The translations under genes were made by a program, and so were the position numbers. Shown here one piece after another: positions 17,898 through 28,162 of a DNA stretch of 60,929 nucleotides. Under the pieces are notes generated by a model. That model saw only the letters and a program-made list of their open reading frames with translations, was not told the DNA's origin and made no database searches. The DNA comes from Phycisphaerae bacterium (lineage in GTDB: Bacteria > Planctomycetota > Phycisphaerae > FEN-1346 > JAACEH01), in contig JAAYDY010000117.1 of the NCBI GenBank assembly GCA_012729015.1, positions 1-60,929 of the forward strand, read 5' to 3'. Each line of letters begins with the position of its first letter. Position 1 is the stretch's first letter.

Positions 17898-17948
17898 TGC
17901 CAAGTAGAGCTTGCTTGAACCTGATATCAGAACCAACGAGGAGAACTC

Positions 17949-18734
17949 ATGGCATCGCAGTCACAAAGTCCGTTCACCAATACGCGGCTGATGCTTGCGG
18001 GCGTCATCTGCGGCGCTGTCGCGGCCCTCATGGGCTTTCTGCACATCAAGAGGGTCGAAGACAGCAAGGTGGGCGAGAAGGTCACGGTCTACTACGTCCG
18101 ACAGCGCGTGGCCACCAACCAGCCTCTCGCCGAGAGCTATCTCGGCAAGGCCGAGGTCTCCAAGGACTTCTATGACGCCGTGCCGCGACTGGTGACTCTC
18201 GGCAGCCTGAACATCTGCATCGACCGGACGCCCACGCGGACCCTGCTGCCGGGCGAGCCGCTGTTGTCGACCGCCTTCGAGGCCGGTGCCGAGACGGCGA
18301 CACTGCCCGACATTCCTCCGGGGTGCAAGGAACGCGCCATCCGAGTCGATTCGCAACGCGGGCTCGGACAGTCGCTCGACGTAGGAGCCATCGTCTCCCT
18401 CGTCGGCAACTTCCGCCTGGGCGAGGATCCCAACGATCGGAACCAGACGAGGCCGCTGCGGCTCCTCCAGCGCGTTCAAGTCAGGCTCATCAACGGGCTG
18501 GCCAATCCAACCGACGATCAGAAGAAGAATGCCAAGTCCATCACCATCGTGCTCGGCGACAAGACCGCCCAGTGGCTCACGTTCCTCGAACGCACCCGCA
18601 TGGAGCACGATTTCACCATCGAGCGCGAACCCGCCACCGAAAGGGCCAGCGAAGCGAACAAGGAGATTCCGGCCGACGTCCTCGAACTGCTCCAGACCCG
18701 GTTCCCCGGCGTCGTGACCGGCTCCGCCCGTTGA
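17949..18734 (+). CDS. cpaB: CpaB/RcpC-like pilus assembly protein
   Basis: This 261-residue protein has one N-terminal membrane helix (LMLAGVICGAVAALMGFL) followed by a SAF-like region with YYVRQRVATNQPLAESYLGK and RTLLPGEPLLSTAF, then RAIRVDSQRGLGQSLDVGAIVSLVG, the RcpC-like pattern. CpaB/RcpC proteins lie in the periplasm and normally contact the outer-membrane secretin, yet no secretin gene is present here. GAGGAGAACTC immediately precedes the ATG. The FHA-ATPase gene follows by 10 bp. Confidence 0.82.
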   Translation: MASQSQSPFTNTRLMLAGVICGAVAALMGFLHIKRVEDSKVGEKVTVYYVRQRVATNQPLAESYLGKAEVSKDFYDAVPRLVTLGSLNICIDRTPTRTLLPGEPLLSTAFEAGAETATLPDIPPGCKERAIRVDSQRGLGQSLDVGAIVSLVGNFRLGEDPNDRNQTRPLRLLQRVQVRLINGLANPTDDQKKNAKSITIVLGDKTAQWLTFLERTRMEHDFTIEREPATERASEANKEIPADVLELLQTRFPGVVTGSAR

Positions 18735-18744
18735 AGGTGCGACC

Positions 18745-20631
18745 ATGCAACTGATCGCCTACAGCCAGTTCACCGATGCCCGGCAGATCGTTTCCCTTGA
18801 CGGTCTGGCCGAGGCGTCCATCGGCCGCGACGACGACAACACCCTCGCGCTGCCCAGCCCCTTCGTCTCACGGCATCATGCCAAAGTCGTCATCGACAAC
18901 GGCAGCTACTACGTCGAGAACCTCGGCCTCAACGGCACCATCGTCCGCGGCGAGAACGTTCCCGTGGGCAGCCGCGTGCCGCTCAGTCCCGGCGAGGAAT
19001 TCAAGGTCGGCGAGTTCTCCGTCTATCTCCTGGACCAGGGGGAGCAGAAGGCGGCCACCACCCTCTCGGTCCGCCGCCGCGACCCGCTGGCCGAAGTCCT
19101 CGAACTCGAGTGCCGCATTCACCAGGAGTTGCTCCACCGGCTGAATCTGCGAACCATCGAGGCCTCCGCCAAGGACGATCCTCGCTACGTGGCCCACATC
19201 CGCGAGCATCTCCGCAACATCCTCGACGACGAGATCGACGACATCGAGGACGCCACCGGGTGGGCCATCGTCGAGGACTTCGTCAAGAGACGCATCACCG
19301 ACGAGATCAGCTTCGGCCACACCGCCAGGCCCCGTCAGGACAGCGTCTTCTCCGACGCGACCGAGATTGCCGACCACCGCAGCGAAGAAGCCGTGGGCCG
19401 CATCGTGCGTGTCCTGAGGAACGCCATCGGCGTCAGCGGCGACCGCTCGCGTCTCAAGCAGGACCTGCGCCTTGTGGACGACAAGTTCCCCGGCCAGTTC
19501 GACCGCATCGCCGACCAGATCACCGGCGGTCTCTGGGAGCACGTCGTCCGCTCCTACATCACCAAGGAAATCCTCGATACGGTCCTCGGGCTCGGCCCGC
19601 TTCAGGACCTGCTCGATATGCCGAACCTCACGGAAGTCATGGTCGTCGGCCGCGACCGCATCTATGTGGACGAGGCCGGCGTCATCCGCAATACCGGACG
19701 CAAGTTCCTCAGCGACGAGGTCGTGATGACCGTCATCGAGCGGATCGTCACGCCCATCGGCCGACGCATCGACCAGTCCACTCCGATCGTCGATGCCCGA
19801 CTGCCCGACGGTTCGCGCGTCAACGCGACCATCCCGCCGCTGAGCCTCAGCGGACCGCTGCTGACCATCCGCCGATTCGCCGAGAAACCGTACACGATCG
19901 ACGACCTCGTCGAGTTCGGCAGCCTGACGCCCTGGACGGCCCGGTTCCTCCAGTCGTGCGTCGCCGGCCGCAAGAACGTCCTGGTCTCCGGCGGCACCGC
20001 CTCCGGCAAGACGACGCTGCTGAACGTCCTGTCGAACTTCATCAGTCCTGACGAACGCATCATTACGATCGAGGACTCGGCGGAGTTGCAGCTCTCGCAG
20101 GAGCACGTCGTCCGCATGGAGACCCGGCCGGCCAACGTCGAGGGCAAGGGGGCCTACACGATCCGCCACCTGGTGCAGAACTCGCTGCGCATGCGGCCCG
20201 ACCGCGTCGTCGTCGGCGAGTGCCGCGGCCCGGAGGCTCTGGACATGCTCCAGGCCATGAACACCGGCCACGACGGATCCCTGACGACCATTCACGCCAA
20301 CGGCCCCGAGGACGCCATGAAGCGCCTCGAAACGCTCGTCCTCGAGGCCGTCGAGATGCCCGTCCGCGCCATCCGCGAGCAGATCGTCACGGCCCTCGAC
20401 ATGGTCGTCCACCTGTCGCGGTTCGCTGACGGAGCACGCAAGGTCACCCACATCAGCGAGGTCGTGGCCATCGACCAGGACGTCGGCAACATCATCGTCG
20501 AGGACATCTTCACGCTTAACAAGACCGGCCGCGACAGCCGCCACGGTCTGCTTGTTCATACGGGATACATCCCGACGTTCGCCCGGGACCTGATTGCCAA
20601 AGGACTTCTGACGGCCGATAGTTTCGCCTGA
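18745..20631 (+). CDS. cpaF: FHA domain fused to CpaF/TadA ATPase
   Basis: This 628-residue protein begins with a complete FHA domain (residues about 25-92): G27-R28, S42-R43-H44 and N63-G64-T65 are the phosphothreonine-binding positions. A linker of about 200 residues follows, then a CpaF ATPase: [20 protein letters not shown], Walker [10 protein letters not shown] near 416-424, [28 protein letters not shown] and TIHANGPED. It should drive the TadB/TadC platform encoded next. The FHA domain suggests control by binding a phosphorylated partner, plausibly the kinase at 11800 or a target of it; that link is inference. The gene is tightly spaced (10 bp before, 27 bp after). Confidence 0.93.
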   Translation: MQLIAYSQFTDARQIVSLDGLAEASIGRDDDNTLALPSPFVSRHHAKVVIDNGSYYVENLGLNGTIVRGENVPVGSRVPLSPGEEFKVGEFSVYLLDQGEQKAATTLSVRRRDPLAEVLELECRIHQELLHRLNLRTIEASAKDDPRYVAHIREHLRNILDDEIDDIEDATGWAIVEDFVKRRITDEISFGHTARPRQDSVFSDATEIADHRSEEAVGRIVRVLRNAIGVSGDRSRLKQDLRLVDDKFPGQFDRIADQITGGLWEHVVRSYITKEILDTVLGLGPLQDLLDMPNLTEVMVVGRDRIYVDEAGVIRNTGRKFLSDEVVMTVIERIVTPIGRRIDQSTPIVDARLPDGSRVNATIPPLSLSGPLLTIRRFAEKPYTIDDLVEFGSLTPWTARFLQSCVAGRKNVLVSGGTASGKTTLLNVLSNFISPDERIITIEDSAELQLSQEHVVRMETRPANVEGKGAYTIRHLVQNSLRMRPDRVVVGECRGPEALDMLQAMNTGHDGSLTTIHANGPEDAMKRLETLVLEAVEMPVRAIREQIVTALDMVVHLSRFADGARKVTHISEVVAIDQDVGNIIVEDIFTLNKTGRDSRHGLLVHTGYIPTFARDLIAKGLLTADSFA

Positions 20632-20658
20632 TGCAGCCCCTGACAGGAACCTTCTGAT

Positions 20659-21498
20659 ATGCTTGCACTGCTGAGTGCTCTGATGCTGGGCCTTGCCGTC
20701 TTCCTGATAGCGCCGCCGGTTCATGCCGTCGCCGCACGGAGGTTGGCCCGCGTGGAAGCCGACATGGCCGTCGTCCTGTCGGAGCTCTTCATTCTGAACA
20801 CGACCCCGCGGTCGATCGTCGTCACGGTGGCGGCGCTGACGGCGATGCTGTTCCTTCTGCTGACCATGGTTTCCAACGTCGTGGTGGGCGCCGTGTTTGG
20901 CATCGCCGCTGGGATCGGCGTCCCGATGCTCGTGCTGCGGCTCATGGTGTCCCGCCGCCGCGCCGCTCTCGAGAAGCAGCTCATGGACGGCCTCATCACC
21001 GTGGCCAACGGCGTCCGCGCCGGCCTGAACCTCCCGCAGGCCCTCCGACTGATCGAGGACCACAGCAAGCCGCCCCTCGCACAGGAATTCGGACTCGTCC
21101 TTCGCGAGGTCGAGCACGGCACCAGCCTCGACGTCGCCCTGGAAAACGCCGGCCGCCGCATCAAGAGCCACAACTTCCGGCTTCTCTTCGCCGCCCTGAA
21201 GACCACGCGTCAACGCGGCGGCAACATCCCCGAAACGCTCGACCGGCTGGGGGAATCGCTCCGCGAGATCACCCGGCTGGAAGAGAAGATCAAGGCGCAG
21301 ACCGCACAGGGCAAGACCAGTGCCGCCTTCATGGCCGCCATGCCCCTGGTCGTGATGCTCATCTACGGCGTCATCGACCCGCCCGGCGTCGGCCTGTTGT
21401 TCAAGACCGTCCACGGCCAGGCGGTCCTGGCGGTGGTCATTATTCTCGACCTCATGGGATTCTTCTGGATCCGGTCGATCATCAACTTCGAGTACTAG
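20659..21498 (+). CDS. tadB: TadB inner-membrane platform protein
   Basis: This 279-residue protein has the T2SSF-type fold of TadB: N-terminal membrane helix, two central helices (LTAMLFLLLTMVSNVVVGAV), the cytoplasmic segment LMDGLITVANGVRAGLNLPQ and REVEHGTSLDVALENAGRR, and C-terminal helices. It forms the inner-membrane platform with TadC and is moved by the CpaF ATPase. It lies between the FHA-ATPase and tadC with short gaps. Confidence 0.88.
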   Translation: MLALLSALMLGLAVFLIAPPVHAVAARRLARVEADMAVVLSELFILNTTPRSIVVTVAALTAMLFLLLTMVSNVVVGAVFGIAAGIGVPMLVLRLMVSRRRAALEKQLMDGLITVANGVRAGLNLPQALRLIEDHSKPPLAQEFGLVLREVEHGTSLDVALENAGRRIKSHNFRLLFAALKTTRQRGGNIPETLDRLGESLREITRLEEKIKAQTAQGKTSAAFMAAMPLVVMLIYGVIDPPGVGLLFKTVHGQAVLAVVIILDLMGFFWIRSIINFEY

Positions 21499-21510
21499 GA
21501 CGGACGCGGC

Positions 21511-22428
21511 GTGACCATATACCTGTTCATCATGCTCATCACGGCTTTCCTCGGCGGCACGCTGGTCGTCATCGGCTTCTTCAAGCCCGTGGACCAGGCA
21601 CAATACGAGGCGGCCTTCCGCGTCAACGTGGACAACCTCCAGCGAAACACCGTCTTCGACGTGCCGGAGCTGCAACTGGTCCTGTGGCCGTTCCTGCAAC
21701 TGGCCCGGCGAACCATTCCTCCGGGAGAGAGGGGCAGGATCCTTCGGCACCTGCTGGCCGCCGGCAACCCCAAGGGCTACTCGCCCGACGAGTACCTCAC
21801 CCTGTGCTTTCTCTGGGGCATCATCGGCGCCGTCTTCCTCGTCCTGTTCCAGTGCGTGATGATGGACATCAAGCTCGTCTCGCCCGCCTCCCTGGTCTTC
21901 GCCCTCATCGGCTTTGCCGCCGGGTACCTCGTGTGCCGCCAGTTGCTCGCCGGGAAGGCCTCGCGCCGTCTCCGCGAGATCAACATCCAGTTGCCGTACG
22001 CCCTGGACCTGCTGTCGATGACCATGCAGGCCGGTGCCACCTTCTACGAGGCCGCCAAGACCGTGGTCGCCGAGAACCCGGGCGAGCCCCTCAACCAGGA
22101 GTTGGGCATCGTCGTCCGCGAGATCGAGTTCGGCCGCAGCCGCCAGGAAGCCCTCCAGCATTTCGGCGAGCGGATTCCCGTCGAGACCCTCAACAGCATC
22201 ATCGCCGCCGTCCTGCAGGCTGAGCAACTCGGCACGCCGTTGGCCCAGGTCTTGCTCCTTCAGGCCAACCTCCTTAGAATGTACCGATCCATGAGGGCCG
22301 AGAAGACCCTCGGCGAGGCGACCGTCAAGCTGCTGCTGCCGTCCATGCTCATCTTCCTGGCCGCCATCCTCGTCGTCTTCGGGCCGGTCCTCATTCGATT
22401 CGTCCGCGGCGACCTGTGGCAGGGGTGA
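21511..22428 (+). CDS. tadC: TadC inner-membrane platform protein
   Basis: This 305-residue protein starts with GTG at 21511, 12 bp after tadB. It has membrane helices at the N-terminus, the middle and the end, and the conserved cytoplasmic region LPYALDLLSMTMQAGATFYE ... VREIEFGRSRQEAL ... AVLQAEQLGTPLAQVL. This is the TadC partner of TadB. It is the last Tad gene recognised; the M24 peptidase gene follows by 56 bp. Confidence 0.88.
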   Translation: MTIYLFIMLITAFLGGTLVVIGFFKPVDQAQYEAAFRVNVDNLQRNTVFDVPELQLVLWPFLQLARRTIPPGERGRILRHLLAAGNPKGYSPDEYLTLCFLWGIIGAVFLVLFQCVMMDIKLVSPASLVFALIGFAAGYLVCRQLLAGKASRRLREINIQLPYALDLLSMTMQAGATFYEAAKTVVAENPGEPLNQELGIVVREIEFGRSRQEALQHFGERIPVETLNSIIAAVLQAEQLGTPLAQVLLLQANLLRMYRSMRAEKTLGEATVKLLLPSMLIFLAAILVVFGPVLIRFVRGDLWQG

Positions 22429-22484
22429 CCCGCCCGCGCCTCCGGCCCATCAACCTTGTTCCCAGACTCGGGAAAGAACCGTCC

Positions 22485-23603
22485 ATGAACCGCCACTCGC
22501 TTGTCACCGCCTCACGGGACCGCCTCACATGTCTCCAGCGGACGCTCCGTGAGGCCGGCGCCGCCGCCTATCTGGCCGACAGCCCCGTCGAAACCGCCTA
22601 CCTGTCGCAGTTCGGAGGCGCCGACTCCTGGCTTTTGGTCCCCGCGCGCGGCAAGGCCACCCTCATCACCGATTTTCGCTACGCCGAAGACGCTGCCGCC
22701 GACTGTCCGCACCTTCGGATACGCCTTCGCACGCAATCCCTGGTCAAGGAACTGGCCCACCTCGGCCGCCGCCTCGACGGCCCCATCGCCTTCAACCCGG
22801 ACACCGTCACCGTGGCCTTGCGACGGACCCTCGTGCGGCTCCTTGGGGCAGGGGGGCTGGCCCCCCTGGCAGGGGCCGTCACGAGAATGCGGCTCCACAA
22901 GGACCCCACCGAGGTCCAGGCCATCGAACGGGCCCTGCGGGTCGCCGAAGCGGCCTGGGGCGACTTTCTGGGCCGAATCCGCCTCGGCATGACCGAGATT
23001 CAACTGGCCGGCGAGTTGGAATACGCCCTCCGGCAGCACGGGGCCGATGGCCCGGCCTTCGACACCATCTGCGCCGTCGGGCCCAATGCCTCTCGGCCGC
23101 ACGCCCGGCCCGGATGCCGCCGTTTGACCGCCGAATCGCCGCTTCTGGTCGATTTCGGGGCCTCCCTGGCCGGCTACAGATGCGACTTGACACGTATGGT
23201 CCTCTCGGCTAGAATCCGCCCCGAAGTCAGCCGGGCGTACGAAGCGGTTCTGGCGGCTCAGGAAGCGGCCATTCTGGCCGCCGGGCCTGGCGTCCCGGTA
23301 GCCCATGTCGATCGGGCCGCCCGACAGGTCCTCATCGAACGCGGGTACCGCAAGACCTTCGGGCACGGTACCGGGCACGGCCTCGGCCGCGAGGTCCACG
23401 AAGGGCCGTCGCTGTCGGCCCGGATGCCCGAAAATGTGGTCCTGGAGCCCGGAATGATCGTGACCATCGAGCCCGGGCACTACGTGCCCCGACGGTTCGG
23501 CATCAGGATCGAGGACGATGTGCTCATTACGGGGAAGGGCCGCAGGGTCCTTTCCCGTTTGCCAAAGAGGCTCGACCAGGTCGTCCTCTCGCTGCAACGC
23601 TGA
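22485..23603 (+). CDS. M24 family aminopeptidase (Xaa-Pro type)
   Basis: This 372-residue enzyme has a creatinase-like N-terminal domain and a pita-bread catalytic domain. The five metal ligands can be placed: Asp in LVDFGAS, Asp in CDLTRM, His in FGHGTGHGLGREVHEG, Glu in IVTIEPGHYV and Glu in RIEDDVLIT. It should remove N-terminal residues from X-Pro peptides in the cytoplasm. The ATG at 22485 is used. It precedes accB by 27 bp. In many bacteria efp lies between pepP and accB; it is missing here. Confidence 0.88.
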   Translation: MNRHSLVTASRDRLTCLQRTLREAGAAAYLADSPVETAYLSQFGGADSWLLVPARGKATLITDFRYAEDAAADCPHLRIRLRTQSLVKELAHLGRRLDGPIAFNPDTVTVALRRTLVRLLGAGGLAPLAGAVTRMRLHKDPTEVQAIERALRVAEAAWGDFLGRIRLGMTEIQLAGELEYALRQHGADGPAFDTICAVGPNASRPHARPGCRRLTAESPLLVDFGASLAGYRCDLTRMVLSARIRPEVSRAYEAVLAAQEAAILAAGPGVPVAHVDRAARQVLIERGYRKTFGHGTGHGLGREVHEGPSLSARMPENVVLEPGMIVTIEPGHYVPRRFGIRIEDDVLITGKGRRVLSRLPKRLDQVVLSLQR

Positions 23604-23630
23604 GAGTGTCCGTTTGAATGGAGACCGACG

Positions 23631-24146
23631 ATGGAAGACGGCAAGACAGCCGACGCCAAGGCACAACGCCACAGCGCCCGCGACCTGGTGGACGTCGAGG
23701 CCCTGAGGGAACTGATCGAACTGATGGGCCGCAATGACCTCGTCGAACTCGAATACGAGTACGGCGATTTGGCCGTGAGGCTCAGCAAACGTCCGCCCGA
23801 AATGCCCATGCCAGCCCTGGCTGCCGCTCCCGTGGCGCCGGCGGCCTATGCTGCGGCGGCTCCCGCGCCTGCCGCCGTCCCTGCGGCGGCGCCCCCGGCC
23901 GACAATTACCTGAAGATCAAGTCTCCCATGGTCGGCACCTTCTATGCCGCCTCCGGCCCCGACAGCGAGCCCTTTGTCACCGTCGGCAGCACCGTTGGCG
24001 AGGACACCGTCGTCTGTCTCATTGAGGCCATGAAGGTGTTCAACGAGATCAAGGCCGGTGTCGCCGGGAAGGTCGTGAAGGTCTGCGCCGCCAACGAAGG
24101 CACCGTGGAATTCGACCAGGTCCTCTTCCTCGTCGAGCCGCACTGA
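23631..24146 (+). CDS. accB: biotin carboxyl carrier protein of acetyl-CoA carboxylase
   Basis: This 171-residue protein has an N-terminal helix-rich region, a Pro/Ala linker (residues about 57-90) and a biotinyl domain with the biotinylation site EAMKV (K135). It carries the carboxyl group in the first step of fatty acid synthesis. accC follows by 91 bp, and the gap holds a GC-rich palindrome (GCAGGGG / CCCCTGC) near 24202-24217. Confidence 0.95.
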   Translation: MEDGKTADAKAQRHSARDLVDVEALRELIELMGRNDLVELEYEYGDLAVRLSKRPPEMPMPALAAAPVAPAAYAAAAPAPAAVPAAAPPADNYLKIKSPMVGTFYAASGPDSEPFVTVGSTVGEDTVVCLIEAMKVFNEIKAGVAGKVVKVCAANEGTVEFDQVLFLVEPH

Positions 24147-24237
24147 CCGACGCGACAGCGCGGCCCGGCTGTCGTGTCCGAGCGAACCTGAAGACAGCAG
24201 AGCAGGGGGCCCCTGCCGCCTGCCGCCCGAGGATGCC

Positions 24238-25575
24238 ATGTTCAGCAAAATACTCATCGCCAACCGCGGCGAGATCGCCTTGAGAATCATCCGCGCCTGC
24301 CGCGAACTCGGCATCCGCACCGTGGCCGTCTACTCCACCGCCGACCGCGACGCCGGGTACCTCGACCTGGCCGACGAGGCCGTCTGTATCGGCGGCCCCA
24401 GCCCCTCGGAGTCCTACCTGAACATCCCGCGGATTATCTCGGCCGCCGAGGTGACCGACGTCGAGGCCATTCACCCAGGCTACGGCTTTCTGGCCGAAAA
24501 CGCCCATTTCGCCGAAATCTGCCGCAGTTGCAACATCGAGTTCATCGGTCCGAGCGTGGATGCCATGCGGGCCGTCGGCGACAAGATCCAGGCCCGGCAC
24601 ATCGCCAAACAGGCCAAGGCGTGGACCGTCCCCGGCAGCGACGGCCCCGTGGCCGACGAGCAGCAGGCCCTTGATATCGCTCACGCCATCGGCTACCCGG
24701 TCATCATCAAAGCGGCCGCCGGCGGCGGCGGGCGCGGCATGCGAGTCAGCCACAACGACATCAACCTGACCAGTGCCATCAAGCAGGCCCGCAGCGAGGC
24801 CGAAGTCGCCTTCAAAGACGGGACCGTTTACATCGAGAAATTCATCGAGCGCCCGCGGCACATCGAGGTGCAGATTCTCGCCGACGCCCACGGCAACACG
24901 TTGCACCTTTTCGAACGCGATTGCTCGCTCCAGCGGCGGCACCAGAAACTCGTCGAAGAGACGCCCGCGCCGAACCTGGACGACGCCGTGCGGCAGGAAA
25001 TCTGCAAGGCCGCCGTCCGCATCGTCCGCGAAGCCAACTATGTGGGCGCCGGCACCGTCGAGTTCATTCTCGACGCCAGCCAGAAGTTCTACTTCCTGGA
25101 AGTCAACGCCCGAATCCAGGTCGAGCACCCGATCACCGAAATGGTCACCGGCGTCGACCTCGTCAAATGGCAGATTCGCATTGCCTCCGGCGAGCCGCTC
25201 TCGATCCGCCAGAAGGACATTCGCCAGAACGGTCACGCCATCGAGTGTCGCATCAACGCCGAAGATCCGGAGAACAACTTCCGGCCCAGCCCAGGCACGC
25301 TCACTCGTTTCCGCCAGCCCGGCGGCCTCGGCGTCCGCGTCGACACCCAGTGCTTCGAGGGCTATCGCATTCCGCCCAACTACGACTCGCTCATCGCCAA
25401 GCTCATCGTCCACCAGCCGTCCCGACGCGAGGCCATTGCTTGCATGCAGCGCGCCCTGGCCGAATTCCAGGTCGATGGCATCAAGACGAGCATTCCGCTG
25501 CACACCCGGATCATGGCCAGCGACGGTTTCCAGCACGGCCGCGTCCACACCGGCTTCATGGACAACGCCTTCTGA
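24238..25575 (+). CDS. accC: biotin carboxylase subunit of acetyl-CoA carboxylase
   Basis: This 445-residue enzyme carries out ATP-dependent carboxylation of biotin on AccB. It starts with the hallmark [20 protein letters not shown], then shows [13 protein letters not shown], the ATP-grasp glycine loop [34 protein letters not shown] and [14 protein letters not shown]. The length matches the family (about 445). GAGGA precedes the ATG. It sits in the common accB-accC order. Confidence 0.97.
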   Translation: MFSKILIANRGEIALRIIRACRELGIRTVAVYSTADRDAGYLDLADEAVCIGGPSPSESYLNIPRIISAAEVTDVEAIHPGYGFLAENAHFAEICRSCNIEFIGPSVDAMRAVGDKIQARHIAKQAKAWTVPGSDGPVADEQQALDIAHAIGYPVIIKAAAGGGGRGMRVSHNDINLTSAIKQARSEAEVAFKDGTVYIEKFIERPRHIEVQILADAHGNTLHLFERDCSLQRRHQKLVEETPAPNLDDAVRQEICKAAVRIVREANYVGAGTVEFILDASQKFYFLEVNARIQVEHPITEMVTGVDLVKWQIRIASGEPLSIRQKDIRQNGHAIECRINAEDPENNFRPSPGTLTRFRQPGGLGVRVDTQCFEGYRIPPNYDSLIAKLIVHQPSRREAIACMQRALAEFQVDGIKTSIPLHTRIMASDGFQHGRVHTGFMDNAF

Positions 25576-25648
25576 GCCGCGGAGCGGAATCCGCCGCAGC
25601 GTCTGCCCGAGAGTCGTTGCCCGGCCGTTCTGACGCGGAGGACCCGCC

Positions 25649-26815
25649 ATGCACAAGGTCAATGCCAGTCCCTCGCCATCCCGCGCGCGGCCGTGGCGCG
25701 TTGCCGTCATCGACCACTTCCGCAACAAGGCGCGCGGCGGCCACGGTCTTCACGAAGCGTTCATCGGACTGCCCGGTGTCACCATTTGCGCGGTTGCCGA
25801 TCCTGACGAACCGAGTCGTCGCAGCCTCCTCGCCGACACGGGTGCCGCCGCCATGTACGAGGACTGGCGGGAACTGCTCGATCGCGAGAAGCCCGACGTC
25901 GTCTGCATCTGCTCCCGTCTGCCCGTGCAACACCCCGAAGTCGTGGTCGCGGCAGCCGAGGCAGGGTGCCATATCTACTGCGAGAAACCCTTTGCCACGG
26001 ATCTCTGCCAGGCCGACCGCATGATCGCCGCTGCCGACGCAGCCGGCGTCAAGCTGGCTGTCGCTCATCTCGCACGGTACTGGGAGTCGTTCCATACCGC
26101 TCGTCGGATGATTCGCGACGGAGAGATAGGCCGCCCCTTGCTCGCCTACTGCCGCGGCAAGGAAGACGATCGCGGCGGCGGCGAGGACATGATGGTCCTC
26201 GGAACGCACCTGTTCGACTCCGCCAGGTTCCTGCTCGGCGACCCGAACTGGGTCTTCGGCCATGTCAGCAGGGACCGAAGAGACATCACGAGGGCCGACG
26301 CATCGGAGCCCACCGAACCTGTGGGGACGGTGGCCGGAGATGAGATCGTCGCCATGTTCGGGTTCCCGGAGAACGTCCATTGCCACTTCGAGAGCCGCCG
26401 CGGCATGTTCGACGGCAAACAATGGAGATTCGGCATGACGGTTGTCGGCACCAGAGCGACCCTGGCATTCCGCTACGGCGAGGGCGACCGCGTGCTGCGC
26501 ATCAGCCGCTCGACGCAACCGTTCGAAGAAGGCGGCGACTTCGTATTGGCCGATGAGACACCGCTCCCCGCCATTGCGGGAGCTGCGCCGCTGAAACCTG
26601 AGGAAACCGGTTCCGGCATCTGGGCCTACTACAAACGCTGCAACCGTCGCGCCGCGTGGGATCTTCTCTGTGCCGCCACCGAAAACCGCGAACCGGTGTG
26701 CAGCGGCCGCGACGCACGTTGGACCCTCGAGATGGTTCACGGCGTCTACGCTTCGCACCTGGCAGGCAAGAAGCTCGCGTTGCCGCTATCTGAAAGACGC
26801 CATCCGCTGCAATAG
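25649..26815 (+). CDS. Gfo/Idh/MocA-family oxidoreductase
   Basis: This 388-residue protein has an N-terminal Rossmann-like part (WRVAVIDHFRNKARGGHG) and the family motif HIYCEKPFAT with the EKP triad residues. The usual GxGxxG is degenerate: there is no clear glycine triplet, so cofactor binding may be altered. The C-terminal alpha/beta half includes AVAHLARYWESFHTARRM. Family members oxidise or reduce sugars and inositols with NAD(P). It follows accC by 73 bp; a metabolic link is not evident. Confidence 0.8.
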   Translation: MHKVNASPSPSRARPWRVAVIDHFRNKARGGHGLHEAFIGLPGVTICAVADPDEPSRRSLLADTGAAAMYEDWRELLDREKPDVVCICSRLPVQHPEVVVAAAEAGCHIYCEKPFATDLCQADRMIAAADAAGVKLAVAHLARYWESFHTARRMIRDGEIGRPLLAYCRGKEDDRGGGEDMMVLGTHLFDSARFLLGDPNWVFGHVSRDRRDITRADASEPTEPVGTVAGDEIVAMFGFPENVHCHFESRRGMFDGKQWRFGMTVVGTRATLAFRYGEGDRVLRISRSTQPFEEGGDFVLADETPLPAIAGAAPLKPEETGSGIWAYYKRCNRRAAWDLLCAATENREPVCSGRDARWTLEMVHGVYASHLAGKKLALPLSERRHPLQ

Positions 26816-26971
26816 CGACCCCGCCGCGTAGAGGCGACCAAAGACCCAGCCGCCCCCTCCCAGTCGCCAGCGCAACATAACATACATTATCGGACTATGG
26901 CGTCCTGGGCCGATTGGCCATCATAAAGGCTTCGGCGCTGGCGAGATCGTCTAATGCCAGCTCGCCGTCAC
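26816..26971. other. convergent intergenic region with a degenerate repeat
   Basis: Between 26820 and 26872 is GGCGACC followed about 27 nt later by GTCGCC, with a CCCTCCCAGTCGCC core that also occurs in the palindromic element at 8005-8103. An AT-rich patch (26874-26896) follows. No gene was seen. Confidence 0.4.
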
Positions 26972-28111
26972 TCAGGACGTAACCACGAGTTCATAGGTTT
27001 GCGGCCCTGTCGGCTGCACCGCCGCGCTGACGTAGGTCGAGCAGACGTCGCGATGAATGTCCGCATCGATGCGCTGTCCGTTCAGTTCGACGCGAGCGGG
27101 CCGCGACGATCCGCGCACGCGGCAACAGAGGGTGAACGCGTGCGCCGCGGCGTCTTGCGGATCGCCGCTGTAGTGAACCGTCGTGCGGACGACGTTGGGG
27201 CTGGGGGCCTGCCGCCGCCCGAGGTGGAAGAATCGCCGATCCCGCCACACGGTGGCACGCGACCGTCGGCGGGCCGCCGCATGCGGGCCGGCCGGCCGTA
27301 TCGACGTGAAGAAATCCCCGCGAAGGAGTCCCGTGGGGTATCCCGTGCAGGCCTCCCATGGAGCGCGTCGGTCGCCCTCGGCCAGGAGGGCTCGCACGAC
27401 TGCCAGTCCGGCTGCGGCCGCCCCCTCGGGCGTCAAAACATGATGGTTCGCCTCCATGCCCAGGGAAAGCGAATGGAACTGGTCATAACACAGGCCGGCG
27501 ATGAAGTTGTTGTACCCCTCATTTCGCTTCTCCGTGTGGACCACGAACGGATAGCCCGCTCCGCCTGCCGTTTCCACCAGCCGCGCGGCTACCGTGCCAT
27601 AGATGAACCGGTCTTCGGCTTCCTCGGTATTGTTGCCCGTGACCACAGCCAGCAAGTCCGCGTCCTCAGCGCCGAAGCTGTGCACATCCAGGATCGCGTC
27701 CGGCCGAAGCTCGCCTGCGACCCGACCGAGGGTCCGCCGCTCGGTCGCCGACAGGTGCCACGGCGGCGCCCCGAACGCCTCGGCCGCGCAGCCGTCGGGA
27801 TTGGCCACCGGCACGACGATCACGTGCTGGCGTTGCCGTGTCGGCGCCGCCTCGTCCGAGACCAGCCACCCGAGTGCCGCCGTGCCCACGACGCGCGTCC
27901 CGAGTTCGCTGCCATGGCGGCCGCAGACGATCATTGCCACCTGCTTGTCGTCGTCGCCCGCACCGGGATCGGTCACATGAACGGCCCGGACCTCGCGTCC
28001 CTCGTCGCTCAGCCCCAGACACTCGACCCGAGCCACCTGCCCGTGTTCCTCGACGAGCCGCTCGATTTCGTCGTACACTTGCTCCAGCGAAGGAAACCTA
28101 TGCGCTCCCAT
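26972..28111 (-). CDS. M14-family zinc carboxypeptidase-like protein
   Basis: This 379-residue protein has the M14 zinc ligands: H66 and E69 in CGRHGSELGTR and H144 in DAILDVHSFGAED. A Glu in SLGMEANHH is a candidate for the catalytic base. Residues 1-235 form the peptidase; the last 120 residues look like a separate beta-rich domain (RTTVHYSGDPQDAAAHAFTL). No signal peptide is seen, so it may act in the cytoplasm on peptides or peptidoglycan fragments. It follows a small exported-protein gene on the same strand by 51 bp. Confidence 0.8.
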   Translation of the reverse strand: MGAHRFPSLEQVYDEIERLVEEHGQVARVECLGLSDEGREVRAVHVTDPGAGDDDKQVAMIVCGRHGSELGTRVVGTAALGWLVSDEAAPTRQRQHVIVVPVANPDGCAAEAFGAPPWHLSATERRTLGRVAGELRPDAILDVHSFGAEDADLLAVVTGNNTEEAEDRFIYGTVAARLVETAGGAGYPFVVHTEKRNEGYNNFIAGLCYDQFHSLSLGMEANHHVLTPEGAAAAGLAVVRALLAEGDRRAPWEACTGYPTGLLRGDFFTSIRPAGPHAAARRRSRATVWRDRRFFHLGRRQAPSPNVVRTTVHYSGDPQDAAAHAFTLCCRVRGSSRPARVELNGQRIDADIHRDVCSTYVSAAVQPTGPQTYELVVTS

Positions 28112-28162
28112 CCTGCCTCCTTATTGAGCCCGTCGGTTCCCGCAGGCCAGTGCCACCCTTCG

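Noticed and set aside
18868..22227. A minus-strand open frame of over 1100 codons opposite the FHA-ATPase, tadB and tadC genes
   Set aside because: It lies antisense to three well-recognised genes; its protein has no family features and is rich in the residues expected from the complement of high-GC codons.
24202..24217. Palindrome GCAGGGG/CCCCTGC between accB and accC as a terminator
   Set aside because: No T-tract follows and accB-accC should be co-expressed; it may be only a stem in the mRNA.
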